A DNA stretch of 64,000 nt from Halioglobus sp. (lineage in GTDB: Bacteria; Pseudomonadota; Gammaproteobacteria; Pseudomonadales; Halieaceae), in assembly GCA_002699145.1 (NCBI GenBank), contig PABK01000026.1:1-64000 (forward strand), in the 5' to 3' direction. The notes beneath the pieces were generated by a model. The model worked only from the letters and a program-made list of their open reading frames with translations. It had not been told where the DNA came from and did no database searches. The translations under genes were made by a program, and so were the position numbers. Positions 19,420 to 28,009 of the stretch are shown one piece after another. Within the stretch, counting starts at the first letter, position 1; each line of letters starts with the position of its first letter.

Positions 19420-20160
19420 TCAGCCGGCTTCGCGCAGGTACTGCGCAAAGCCCTGGTAGCGCCAGTCGCGCACCGCCAGCACCAGCGTATTGCCGTGGCG
19501 CTCCTGCAGGGGCAGGCCGGCGTCCTCCTGGTTGAGGCTGTCGAAGTCCCGCGCCAGGCGGCGCAGCCTGCGCCGCAGTTCGGCGTTGGAGGCGTCGGAG
19601 AGCATACCGTTGAGCACAATCAGCTCGTGGTCCTCGCGGTCGAAGCGTGTGCTGAAGAAGTCCTGCTGGATCGCGCGCAGGAACATGCGTTCGATGGGGC
19701 CGTTGGGCAACCAGCCGAAGTTGGTCGCCACCAGCAGTTTGATGCGGTTGCGCGGCAGCAGCTCGATGAGCCTGAGGCGGTCCAGCCGCGCCAGCATCTG
19801 CACCAGTTCGTGTTCGTCGAAGGTATAGAAGGCGCGGATTTCCTCGAACGTCCAGTGGTTGAGCACGCACACGGTGACCACCAGCAGGGCGCTGTCGTCG
19901 GCGATCTCCTGTTCCTGCCCGGTGCTGAGACACTGCAACTGGCCCTGCTGCTGTTCCATGTGTTTCACCAGGTCGGAAATCTGCACCCCCGCCAGGGCGC
20001 AGATGGTGTCCAGTTCGGCGAGGGTGAACTCGTTGCGCGAAAAGCGCCTCTTTACCGAGGATTCGGACAGCCCCAGCGCCTCGCCCACGTCGCTGTAACG
20101 GATGCCATTGCCGCGCAGAATGCGCTTGAGTGATACGACCAGTGCGGTAACCTGTGCCAT
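19420..20160 (-). CDS. XRE-family (helix-turn-helix) transcriptional regulator
   Basis: 246 residues from the ATG at 20160. Residues 1-65 form the helix-turn-helix (LKRILRGNGIRYSDVGEALGLSESSVKRRFSRNEFTLAELDTICA). The C-terminal 180 residues are a mixed alpha/beta region without a domain I recognise. It diverges from lplT-aas across 132 bases with a strong inverted repeat, so it is the likely local regulator. Whether it also controls the YiaAB-PspA pair downstream on the same strand is open. Confidence 0.83.
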   Translation of the reverse strand: MAQVTALVVSLKRILRGNGIRYSDVGEALGLSESSVKRRFSRNEFTLAELDTICALAGVQISDLVKHMEQQQGQLQCLSTGQEQEIADDSALLVVTVCVLNHWTFEEIRAFYTFDEHELVQMLARLDRLRLIELLPRNRIKLLVATNFGWLPNGPIERMFLRAIQQDFFSTRFDREDHELIVLNGMLSDASNAELRRRLRRLARDFDSLNQEDAGLPLQERHGNTLVLAVRDWRYQGFAQYLREAG

Positions 20161-20180
20161 GGGACCTGCCTCGCGTGAAG

Positions 20181-20210
20181 TATCGCCAAACAATACCATT
20201 GGTGGCGATA
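20181..20210. promoter_or_regulatory. Inverted repeat in the divergent regulator / lplT-aas region
   Basis: TATCGCCA (20181-20188) and TGGCGATA (20203-20210) are perfect 8-base arms separated by 14 bases, 20 bases upstream of the regulator start. Candidate operator for the XRE-family protein. Confidence 0.5.
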
Positions 20211-20292
20211 ATTGCTACAGCTACCGAATAAGTAGCGGCAAGAGCGACTGTCGCGCATAGTGCGGCAATTCCTCACGGACTGGAGTACCGCC

Positions 20293-23200
20293 ATGTCACT
20301 GCTGCGTCGCATTACCGGGTTCACCCCCTACCTGCTGGTGGTGTTTCTCAACGCCTTTGTCGACCTCGGTCACAAGATCGTTATCCAGAACACCATCTTC
20401 AAGACCTACTCGGGCCAGGAGCAGGTGGTGCTCACCGCCATCATCAACGGGCTGATCCTGTTGCCCTTCATCCTGCTGTTCTCGCCCTCGGGGTTTCTCG
20501 CCGACCGCTTCGCCAAGCACCGTATCATCCGCCACGCCGCGGCGGCGGCGGTGGCGGCGACCCTGGCCATCACCTTCTGCTACTACCAGGGCTGGTTCTG
20601 GGCGGCCTTCATATTGACCCTGGCGCTGGCTATCCAGTCGGCGATCTACAGCCCGGCCAAGTACGGCTACATCAAGGAACTGGTGGGACAGAAACACCTG
20701 GCCACGGCCAACGGCACGGTGCAGGCGATCACCATCGGCGGTATCCTGCTGGGCACCTTCGTCTTCTCCATCCTGTTCGAGACGCTGCTGGCGCCCGGCG
20801 GCGCCGCCAGCCCGGGCGACGCCATGGCCATGATCGCGCCCATCGGCTGGGCGCTGGTGGTGCTGTCACTGCTGGAGTGGCTGGTGGCGCTGCGCCTGCC
20901 GGCCTGCCGCGCTGGCGACGACAGCCGCCGGTTTGTCCTTGGGCAGTACCTGAAGCTGTCCTACCTGCGCACCAACCTTGGCGTGATCAACCGCCAGCCG
21001 GCGATCAAGCTGTCCATCATCGGCCTGGCCACGTTCTGGGCGATCTCCCAGGTGCTGCTCGCGGCCTTCCCGGCCTTCGCCAAGGACACCCTGGGCGTGA
21101 CCAACACGGTGGTCATCCAGGGCGTGCTGGCCTGCTCGGGTATCGGCATCGCCATCGGTTCCGTCATCGCCGGGCGCGCCTCGCGCAACTATATCGAGAC
21201 CGGGCTGTTGCCCATCGCCGCGCTGGGCATCACCCTGGGCATCCTCGCCCTGCCGGGGCTGGACAGCACGTTGGCCATGGGCCTGGCTTTCCTGCTGGTG
21301 GGGGTGATGGGCGGCATGTTCATCGTGCCGCTGAATGCCATCATCCAGTTTCAGGCGGAAGCGCCGCGCCTGGGCACCATCCTGGCGGGCAACAACTGGG
21401 TACAAAACGTCGCCATGCTCGGCGCGCTGGCGCTCACCGCGACCTTCGCCCTGGCGGGCGTGGACAGCGTCGGCCTGTTCTATATTCTCACCGCCGTCGC
21501 GGTAATCGGCACCGGTTACACCGTGCGCAAGCTGCCCCACTCGCTGGCGCGCATCATTGCCACGGCGATTCTCAAGCGCCGCTACCGCGTCGAGGTCGTC
21601 GGCTTCGAGAACCTGCCGCAGTCGGGCGCCACACTGTTGCTGGGCAACCATATCTCCTGGATCGACTGGGCGCTGGTACAGATCGCCTGCCCGCGCCCGG
21701 TGCGCTTCGTCATGCTGCGCCGTATCTACGAGACCTGGTACCTGAAGCCGTTTTTCAAGGTATTCGGCGTGGTGCCGATCGCGGCGGGGCAGAGCAAGGA
21801 GAGTATCGGCGTCATCAACCAGCTGCTGCGCGACGGCGAGTGCGTGTGCCTGTTCCCCGAGGGCGCCATCAGCCGCAACGGCCACCTGGGCAAGTTCCAC
21901 ACCGGCTATGAACGCATGGTCGAGGGTGTGGACGAGGGTGTGATCGTGCCCTTCTACCTGCGCGGCCTCTGGGGCAGCAGTTTCTCCCGCGCCGAGGAGG
22001 GGCTGAAAGACGCGCGCGCGCCGCAGACGCGCCGCGACCTGATTGTCGCCTTCGGCAAGCCCCTGCCGCTGGATACGCGCGCGGACGCGTTGAAACAGAA
22101 AGTGTTCGAACTGTCCATCGACGCCTGGGACGCCTACAGCGACACCCTGGAGCCGATCCCGCTGGCGGTGCTGCGCAAGGCGAAACGCCAGGCGCGCGCT
22201 ATCGCCACTATCAACAGCACCGGGGAAAAGCTCAGCTACCGCCAGTTCGCCGCCGCCTGCGCGTGTTTCGCCGGCGAACTTCACGGCGCCGCGCGCGGCG
22301 CCCACATCGGCATCATGCTGCCGGCCAGCCCGGCCGCCGCCATCGCCACGGTGGCGGTGAGCCTGCGCGGCGCGGTGGCGGTGCAACTCAACTACACCGC
22401 CGGCGCGGACGCGGTGCACGCCGCGGTGGACAGCGCGCGGCTGACCACGGTGCTCACCTCGCGGCAGTTTCTCGAGCGCCTGGCCGAGCGCGGCATCGAC
22501 CCCGAACAGCTGCTGCCGCAGGGCCTGGAACGCGTGTACATGGAGGACATCCGCGAGGCGCTGCCGCGCTGGCGCCTGCTCGCAGCCGGGCTGCTGCACG
22601 CGCTGCTGCCGCCCAGCTGGTTCTACCGGCTCTATGGCCGCGCGGTGGATATCAACGAGCCGGCGGCCATCCTGTTCAGCAGCGGCAGTGAGAGCAAGCC
22701 CAAGGGTGTGGTGCTGTCGCACCGCAACATCATGTCCAACGCGCGGCAGATCAGCGACGTGCTGAACACGCGCGTCAACGACGTGATGATGTCCTGCCTG
22801 CCGCCCTTCCATTCCTTCGGCCTGACGGTCACCACGCTGCTGCCGCTGATCGAAGGCATACCCATGGTGTGCCATCCGGATCCCACCGACTCGCTCGGTG
22901 TGGCCAGGGCGGTCGCGCGCTACCAGGCGACGCTGCTGTTCGGCACCTCGACCTTTCTCAGTTTCTACACGCGCAACCGCAAGGTGCACCCGCTGATGCT
23001 GGAATCCCTGCGCCTGGTGGTGTCCGGCGCCGAGAAGCTGTCCGAGAGCGTGCGCGAGGACTTCGAGCGCAAGTTCCAGAAACCGATCTTCGAGGGCTAC
23101 GGCGCTACCGAGACCACGCCGGTGGCCAGCGTGAACATCCCCGACGCCATCGACACCATCGACTGGAAGGTACAGGAAGGCAGCCTGCGCGGCAGCGTCG

Positions 23201-23775
23201 GCATGCCGCTGCCGGGCACCAGTTTCCGCATTGTCGACCCGGACACCTTCGAGGAGCTGCCGCTGGGGCAGGATGGTTTGGTGCTCATCTCCGGCAACCA
23301 GGTGATGCTAGGCTACCTGAACGACCCGCAGCGCACCGCGCGGGTGATTCGCGAGGAGGACGGTTTGCGCTGGTACAACACCGGCGACAAGGGCCACCTG
23401 AGCGAGTCCGGCTTCCTGGTGATCGTCGACCGCTACTCGCGCTTCGCCAAGGTGGCGGGGGAAATGGTCAGCCTGTCCGCCGTCGAAGCCGCGGCCGCCG
23501 ATGCGCTGGATTCTCCCGCGGTGGACCTGGCCGCCGCGGCGTTGCCGGACGCGCGCCGCGGCGAGCGCATCGTGTTGCTGGTGTGTGGCGATGGAGTGAG
23601 CGTGGAGGCGGTGCGGCAGACGCTGGCGGCGGCGGACATCAACCCGCTGCTGCGCCCGGATACGGTGGCGCTGGTCGAGGGCATTCCCCGGCTGGGTTCG
23701 GGCAAGCTGGACCTGACGCGGCTGCGCGCGCTGGCGCAGCAGGCCTGCGGCGCGGCGGACCAGGTCTCGGCGTGA
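20293..23775 (+). CDS. LplT-Aas fusion: lysophospholipid transporter / acyltransferase / acyl-ACP synthetase
   Basis: 1160 residues from ATG 20293 (GGAG upstream). Three parts in order: an MFS transporter of about 12 helices (residues about 10-410, with SGFLADRFAKHRIIRHA and SPAKYGYIKELV as in LplT); a 1-acyl-glycerol-phosphate acyltransferase domain with the catalytic NHISWIDW (about 449-456) and FPEGAISRNG (about 518); and an AMP-forming acyl-ACP/CoA synthetase domain with SSGSESKPKGVVLSHRN (about 794) and EGYGATETTP. In E. coli LplT and Aas are separate neighbours that import lysophosphatidylethanolamine and re-acylate it; here they are one polypeptide. Its stop overlaps the GTG of the following small frame (GTGA). 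Confidence 0.93.
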   Translation: MSLLRRITGFTPYLLVVFLNAFVDLGHKIVIQNTIFKTYSGQEQVVLTAIINGLILLPFILLFSPSGFLADRFAKHRIIRHAAAAAVAATLAITFCYYQGWFWAAFILTLALAIQSAIYSPAKYGYIKELVGQKHLATANGTVQAITIGGILLGTFVFSILFETLLAPGGAASPGDAMAMIAPIGWALVVLSLLEWLVALRLPACRAGDDSRRFVLGQYLKLSYLRTNLGVINRQPAIKLSIIGLATFWAISQVLLAAFPAFAKDTLGVTNTVVIQGVLACSGIGIAIGSVIAGRASRNYIETGLLPIAALGITLGILALPGLDSTLAMGLAFLLVGVMGGMFIVPLNAIIQFQAEAPRLGTILAGNNWVQNVAMLGALALTATFALAGVDSVGLFYILTAVAVIGTGYTVRKLPHSLARIIATAILKRRYRVEVVGFENLPQSGATLLLGNHISWIDWALVQIACPRPVRFVMLRRIYETWYLKPFFKVFGVVPIAAGQSKESIGVINQLLRDGECVCLFPEGAISRNGHLGKFHTGYERMVEGVDEGVIVPFYLRGLWGSSFSRAEEGLKDARAPQTRRDLIVAFGKPLPLDTRADALKQKVFELSIDAWDAYSDTLEPIPLAVLRKAKRQARAIATINSTGEKLSYRQFAAACACFAGELHGAARGAHIGIMLPASPAAAIATVAVSLRGAVAVQLNYTAGADAVHAAVDSARLTTVLTSRQFLERLAERGIDPEQLLPQGLERVYMEDIREALPRWRLLAAGLLHALLPPSWFYRLYGRAVDINEPAAILFSSGSESKPKGVVLSHRNIMSNARQISDVLNTRVNDVMMSCLPPFHSFGLTVTTLLPLIEGIPMVCHPDPTDSLGVARAVARYQATLLFGTSTFLSFYTRNRKVHPLMLESLRLVVSGAEKLSESVREDFERKFQKPIFEGYGATETTPVASVNIPDAIDTIDWKVQEGSLRGSVGMPLPGTSFRIVDPDTFEELPLGQDGLVLISGNQVMLGYLNDPQRTARVIREEDGLRWYNTGDKGHLSESGFLVIVDRYSRFAKVAGEMVSLSAVEAAAADALDSPAVDLAAAALPDARRGERIVLLVCGDGVSVEAVRQTLAAADINPLLRPDTVALVEGIPRLGSGKLDLTRLRALAQQACGAADQVSA

Positions 23776-23924
23776 ATGTCCTGTACGCGCTGCATGTGAG
23801 CTGTGCCGCGCTCTCCATCGGCGGCTTCGCCCTGCGCGGCTTCTGGATGCTCAGTGCGGGCTACATCGTCAGCGTGGCGCTGAGCAAAAGCCCATGGGGA
23901 ATGCTCTCGCCCCTGCTGGCGTAG
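23772..23924 (+). pseudogene. SirB2-family gene reduced by internal deletion
   Basis: A 50-residue frame from GTG 23772 overlaps the stop of lplT-aas by three bases. It begins LYALHVSCAALSIGGFALRGFWMLSAG, the first helix of SirB2 proteins, and jumps directly to YIVSVALSKSPWGML, the last helix and its end. About 70-90 residues between are missing, but the frame stays open. It is a collapsed SirB2 gene, or conceivably a retained two-helix micro-protein. Confidence 0.75.
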
Positions 23925-23935
23925 GAGCGCGGTGT

Positions 23936-23975
23936 ACTGGCGGGGCCCCGGCCGCTGCCGGGCCCCGCCGCCGGA
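23936..23975. terminator. GC-rich hairpin between convergent genes
   Basis: GGCGGGGCCCCGG and CCGGGCCCCGCC flank a short loop (CCGCTG) between the SirB2 remnant and the convergent gene at 23976. There is no clear U-tract, so intrinsic termination is uncertain. Confidence 0.4.
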
Positions 23976-24341
23976 TCAACCGGGGTTGGCTGCCTTGTAC
24001 TCGCGGATCTCCGTGTTGAACTGGCCGGCCAGTTCCTCTTCACGCGATACCGCGGCGTTGTAGGCTTCCTCGAGGGATTTCAGGGTCGCCTTGTCCGCGT
24101 CGCTGGCGTCCTCGGCGATCGCCCTGGCCTGCGCTGCGCTGATCTGCGGGTCCAGGCAGCTCATGTACTCCAGGTTCGCGGCCTGGAACGCCTTGACGGC
24201 TTTCTGGCCCTCCAGCATTTGTTCCATGCTGGACTGCCCGCCGTCGGGCAGTTCGGGGACATCCGGTGCGGTGCAGTCCTGCGCCATGGCGCCGGCGCTG
24301 GCAAAGAGAAGGCCCGCGAGCGCGATTCTCAGTGAAGTCAT
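23976..24341 (-). CDS. Small exported helical protein (121 aa)
   Basis: 121 residues with a clear signal peptide (TSLRIALAGLLFASAGAMAQ, cleavage after AMA-Q). The mature part is acidic and helical (SSMEQMLEGQKAVKAFQAAN, LKSLEEAYNAAVSREEELA) with two cysteines (DCTAP near the new N-terminus, SCLDP in the middle) that could pair. Periplasmic. Family not certain; similar proteins accompany cell-envelope genes in marine gammaproteobacteria. Confidence 0.72.
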   Translation of the reverse strand: MTSLRIALAGLLFASAGAMAQDCTAPDVPELPDGGQSSMEQMLEGQKAVKAFQAANLEYMSCLDPQISAAQARAIAEDASDADKATLKSLEEAYNAAVSREEELAGQFNTEIREYKAANPG

Positions 24342-24419
24342 TGCGTTACCCTTGCGATTTTGGGGACGAAAACAGTAACAGGCCGGCGCGCCCCTGCCAA
24401 GGGCCGCCGGCGGCGTGAA

Positions 24420-25619
24420 TTACTGCCGGCCGACCCAGAGCTTGGGCAGGCCCCAGTCCTTCTGCAGCTGCGCCGCGACCTTGTCCGCGGCGGCGCGGTC
24501 GGCCAGGCCGATGACGCGCACGCGGTAGAACGTGCGGCCGTCCCGGGCGGCCTGGGCGACGACGGCCTCGCCGGCGGCGGGCTTGAGTTTGTTGACCCAG
24601 GCCTGGGCCGCCTCGCGCTGGCTGTAGGAGCCGAAGTTGACGAACCAGTCCCCGATGGGCGCGGCGGCGGTGGGTTTGGCGGGCGCGGGGGCGGCCACAG
24701 GCGTCGCCGGTTTGGCGACGGCAGCGGGTTTGGCTTTGGCAGGAGCCGGTTTGGGCGTGGGGGCGGCGGGGCGCGCCTGTGCCGGCGGCGGCGCGGCCTG
24801 CGCCTGCAGCGCGCCGAGTTGCGCCTCCAGCCCGGCGACGGTATCGGCCAGGCGCTGGTTTTCCGCGGCCAGGGCCTCGTTGCGCGCTGACAGCCCGGCG
24901 GTCTCCGCCCGTGCCTGTTGCAGTGCGTTGCGGCTGGCGCTGACTTCCTCGGGACTGGCGGCGGTGGCCAGGGCGGCGCGCAACTCCACCAGTTCGGCCT
25001 CGGTCTGGGCGCGCTGCTGCACCACGCCGTAGCCGCCGGCGAACACCAGTACCAGGGCCAGCGCGCCCACGGCGATCAGGCCCACCGGCCAGCGGCCGGA
25101 GCGGTCTTCTTCCGCGGTGAAGGGGTCTTCATCCAGCCATTCGCCGGGTTTCATCGTTGTCACTGCGCTGTCTTCCTCCAGCTCTTCGTCCAGGTCGTCA
25201 TCGGCGTAGTCCGTGTCGTCCTCGTCGTACCAGGCATCGGTGTCCGCCTCCTGCGGTTCCTCGTCCCTGTGCATGTCGTCCCAGGAGACCGAGCCGCCGT
25301 GGCGCTTCAGGTCGACGCCGGCCTCGCTTTTCAGGAACGCTTCCTGCTCCTCGAACAGGGCGGCGTCGTCCGCTTCCAGGTCCTCGGGGAGCAGCTCCTC
25401 GAAGGCCTCGTGTTCATCCAGGGGCTCCTCTTCCTCTACCGCCTCCTGGCGAAAGCCCGTCGCGTAGTCGGTATCCCGGTCCGGCTCCTCGTAGGCGTCA
25501 TCCTCCTCGAATCCGGCAAACAGGGGTTCGCGGCGTTTGCTGTTGTCCAGGGACCTGCCCTCGAATCCAGGGAGTGGCTGGCTGCCGGGGCGGGAGAGAT
25601 CATCGTGTTCTTCTTTCAT
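24420..25619 (-). CDS. SPOR-domain protein with acidic N-terminus
   Basis: 399 residues. The first 170 are extremely acidic and low-complexity (EEDDAYEEPDRDTD, DEDDTDYADDDLDEE). One membrane helix follows at about 180-200 (GLIAVGALALVLVFAGGYGVV), then a coiled coil and a Pro/Ala/Lys-rich linker, and finally a SPOR domain (IGDWFVNFGSYSQREAAQAW to the end) that binds denuded peptidoglycan glycan strands at division sites. A bitopic inner-membrane protein with a long cytoplasmic acidic tail, likely division-associated. Divergent from uvrD. Confidence 0.85.
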   Translation of the reverse strand: MKEEHDDLSRPGSQPLPGFEGRSLDNSKRREPLFAGFEEDDAYEEPDRDTDYATGFRQEAVEEEEPLDEHEAFEELLPEDLEADDAALFEEQEAFLKSEAGVDLKRHGGSVSWDDMHRDEEPQEADTDAWYDEDDTDYADDDLDEELEEDSAVTTMKPGEWLDEDPFTAEEDRSGRWPVGLIAVGALALVLVFAGGYGVVQQRAQTEAELVELRAALATAASPEEVSASRNALQQARAETAGLSARNEALAAENQRLADTVAGLEAQLGALQAQAAPPPAQARPAAPTPKPAPAKAKPAAVAKPATPVAAPAPAKPTAAAPIGDWFVNFGSYSQREAAQAWVNKLKPAAGEAVVAQAARDGRTFYRVRVIGLADRAAADKVAAQLQKDWGLPKLWVGRQ

Positions 25620-25796
25620 GCGCGGCGCACCTGTGGGGATGACTCAGCCCGATGTTAGCAGACAAGTCCAGCAATATCGCCGGTCTATGCTGTGGAATTA
25701 GTCCGCGACACAGCAAAACAAGGGGTTTTCGTGTCGCGGCGCGGACCACGGGTCGCAGCCGGGCAGCCGGGCGGCAGCGCTTGCACCTCGTGGACG

Positions 25797-25824
25797 TTGC
25801 CATTGTGCGGCGGTGCCCTAGAAT
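25797..25824 (+). promoter_or_regulatory. uvrD sigma-70 promoter
   Basis: TTGCCA (25797-25802), a 16-base spacer and TAGAAT (25819-25824). The expected transcription start is about base 25831, the A of the uvrD ATG, so the message would have almost no leader. Confidence 0.55.
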
Positions 25825-25830
25825 ACCGCG

Positions 25831-27981
25831 ATGGACGTATCGGACATTCTCTCTCCCCTTAACGACGCGCAGCGCGAGGCGGTGGCCGCCGAGAGCGGCA
25901 ACCTGTTGGTGCTGGCCGGCGCCGGCAGCGGCAAGACACGCGTGCTGGTGCACCGTATCGCCTGGCTGATCCGCGCCGAGGACTACTCACCCTGGTCCAT
26001 TCTCGCCGTGACCTTCACCAACAAGGCGGCGAAGGAGATGCGCGGGCGTATCGAGGAGATGCTCAACCTGCCGGCGCGGGGCATGTGGGTGGGCACCTTC
26101 CACGGTCTCGCCCACCGCCTGCTGAAGGCGCACTGGAAGGAGGCGGGGCTGCCGCAGAACTTCCAGATTCTCGATGCCGACGACCAGCTGCGGCTGGTCA
26201 AGCGCGTGTGCCGTGAGCTCGGCCTGGACGAGGCGCGCTGGCCGCCGAAGCAGGCCCTGTGGTTTATCAACGGGCAGAAGGACGAGGGGCTACGCGCCGC
26301 CCACGTGGACGTGCCCCCCGGCGACCTGTTTGCGCAGACCATGGTGCAGGTCTACCGCGCCTATGAAGGCGCCTGCGAGCGCGCGGGCCTGGTGGATTTC
26401 GCCGAGCTGCTGCTGCGCGCCCACGAACTGTGGCTGCAGCGCCCCGAGGTGCTGGCCCACTACCAGGGGCGCTTCCGCCAGATCCTGGTGGACGAGTTCC
26501 AGGACACCAACACTATCCAGTACGCCTGGCTGCGGGTGCTGGCCGGCGGGCGTATCCCGGTGATGGCGGTGGGCGACGACGACCAGTCCATCTACGGCTG
26601 GCGCGGCGCGAAGATCGAGAATATCCAGCGTTTCGCGGAGGATTTCAGCGACACGCGCACCGTGCGCCTGGAGCAGAACTACCGCTCGACGCAGACCATA
26701 CTGCGCGCCGCCAACGGGGTTATCGCCAACAACTTCGGGCGCCTGGGCAAGGAGCTGTGGACCGCCGGAGAAGGCGGCGAGCCGATCACCCTCTACGCCG
26801 GCTTCAACGAGCAGGACGAGGCGCGCTACATCGTCGAGCAGCTGCAGGCCTGGTCCGGGGACGGCAACGCGCACGCCTCGGCGGCGATCCTTTACCGCTC
26901 CAACGCCCAGTCGCGGGTGCTGGAGGAGGCGCTGATCCGCCAGGGCATTCCCTACCGCATCTACGGCGGCCAGCGTTTCTACGAACGCATGGAGATCCGC
27001 AATGCGCTGGCCTACCTGCGCCTGGTGGTGAACCGCGGCGACGACGCGGCGGTGGAACGCGTCATCAACACGCCGCCGCGGGGTATCGGCAGCAAGACCC
27101 TGGACACGGTGCGCGAGTGCGCGCGCGAGCGCGAGCTGCCGCTGTGGTCGGCGATCGCCGCCGTGCAGGAGGAGAAACTGCTGCCGGCGCGCGCCCTGGG
27201 CGCGCTGGAGGGGTTCGTGGTGCTGCTCAACGAGCTGGACAGCGGCACCGACGAACTCGCCCTGGAAGAGCTGGTGGAGCACGTCATCCACGTTTCCGGG
27301 CTGGTCGACTTCCACCGGAAGGAGAAGGGCGAGCGCGGACAGGCGCGGGTGGAGAACCTGGAGGAACTGGTCAGTGCCGCCAAGCAGTTCGTCGCCGAGG
27401 AGCAGGACCTGTCGCCGCTGCAGCAGTTCCTGGACAACGCGGCGCTGGACGCCGGGGACGCCCAGGCCGAGGAGCACCAGGACAGCGTGCAGCTGATGAC
27501 CCTGCACTCGGCCAAGGGGCTGGAGTTCCCGCTGGTGTTCCTGGCCGGCATGGAGGAAAACCTGTTTCCCCACCGCATGTCGCTGGATGAACCGGGGCGC
27601 CTGGAGGAAGAGCGCCGCCTCTGCTACGTGGGTATCACCCGCGCCATGCAGCGCTTGTTCATCACCTACGCCGAGTCGCGCCGCCTGCACGGCAGCGAAA
27701 CGTTCAATACGCCCTCGCGGTTCATCCGCGAAATACCGGCGGAGCTGTTGCAGGAGGTGCGCCTGCACGGCACGGTGAGCCAGCCGGTGAGCAGCGTGAC
27801 CCGGGCCAGCGTGCCGGACACGGAGCTGTCCCTGGGCCAGCGCGTGTACCACCAGGTGTTCGGTGAAGGGGTCGTGTTAAACTTCGAGGGCCGCGGCGCC
27901 AGTGCCCGGGTCGAGGTCAACTTCGACGACGAGGGCGGCAAGTGGCTGGTGCTGCAGTACGCCAACCTGCAGCTGTTGTAG
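25831..27981 (+). CDS. uvrD: DNA helicase II UvrD
   Basis: 716 residues, the usual length (E. coli UvrD 720). Superfamily 1 motifs: LAGAGSGKT (motif I, about 29-37), FTNKAAKEMRGR (Ia), LVDEFQDTN (II), GDDDQSIYGWRGA (III), LEQNYRS (IV), LMTLHSAKGLEFPLVFLAGMEE (V) and LCYVGITRAM (VI). The C-terminal 40 residues (GQRVYHQVFGEGVVLNFEG) form the RNA-polymerase-binding Tudor-like domain typical of UvrD. It unwinds DNA in excision and mismatch repair. No Shine-Dalgarno precedes the ATG. Confidence 0.96.
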   Translation: MDVSDILSPLNDAQREAVAAESGNLLVLAGAGSGKTRVLVHRIAWLIRAEDYSPWSILAVTFTNKAAKEMRGRIEEMLNLPARGMWVGTFHGLAHRLLKAHWKEAGLPQNFQILDADDQLRLVKRVCRELGLDEARWPPKQALWFINGQKDEGLRAAHVDVPPGDLFAQTMVQVYRAYEGACERAGLVDFAELLLRAHELWLQRPEVLAHYQGRFRQILVDEFQDTNTIQYAWLRVLAGGRIPVMAVGDDDQSIYGWRGAKIENIQRFAEDFSDTRTVRLEQNYRSTQTILRAANGVIANNFGRLGKELWTAGEGGEPITLYAGFNEQDEARYIVEQLQAWSGDGNAHASAAILYRSNAQSRVLEEALIRQGIPYRIYGGQRFYERMEIRNALAYLRLVVNRGDDAAVERVINTPPRGIGSKTLDTVRECARERELPLWSAIAAVQEEKLLPARALGALEGFVVLLNELDSGTDELALEELVEHVIHVSGLVDFHRKEKGERGQARVENLEELVSAAKQFVAEEQDLSPLQQFLDNAALDAGDAQAEEHQDSVQLMTLHSAKGLEFPLVFLAGMEENLFPHRMSLDEPGRLEEERRLCYVGITRAMQRLFITYAESRRLHGSETFNTPSRFIREIPAELLQEVRLHGTVSQPVSSVTRASVPDTELSLGQRVYHQVFGEGVVLNFEGRGASARVEVNFDDEGGKWLVLQYANLQLL

Positions 27982-28009
27982 TGCAAGACGACAATAACGA
28001 GAGCAACAC

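Noticed and set aside
20866-22989. Very long antisense frame (707 codons) across the lplT-aas gene
   Set aside because: Typical open shadow of a GC-rich gene; composition (Arg/Ala/Gly/His/Gln) and lack of any family pattern rule out a real gene.
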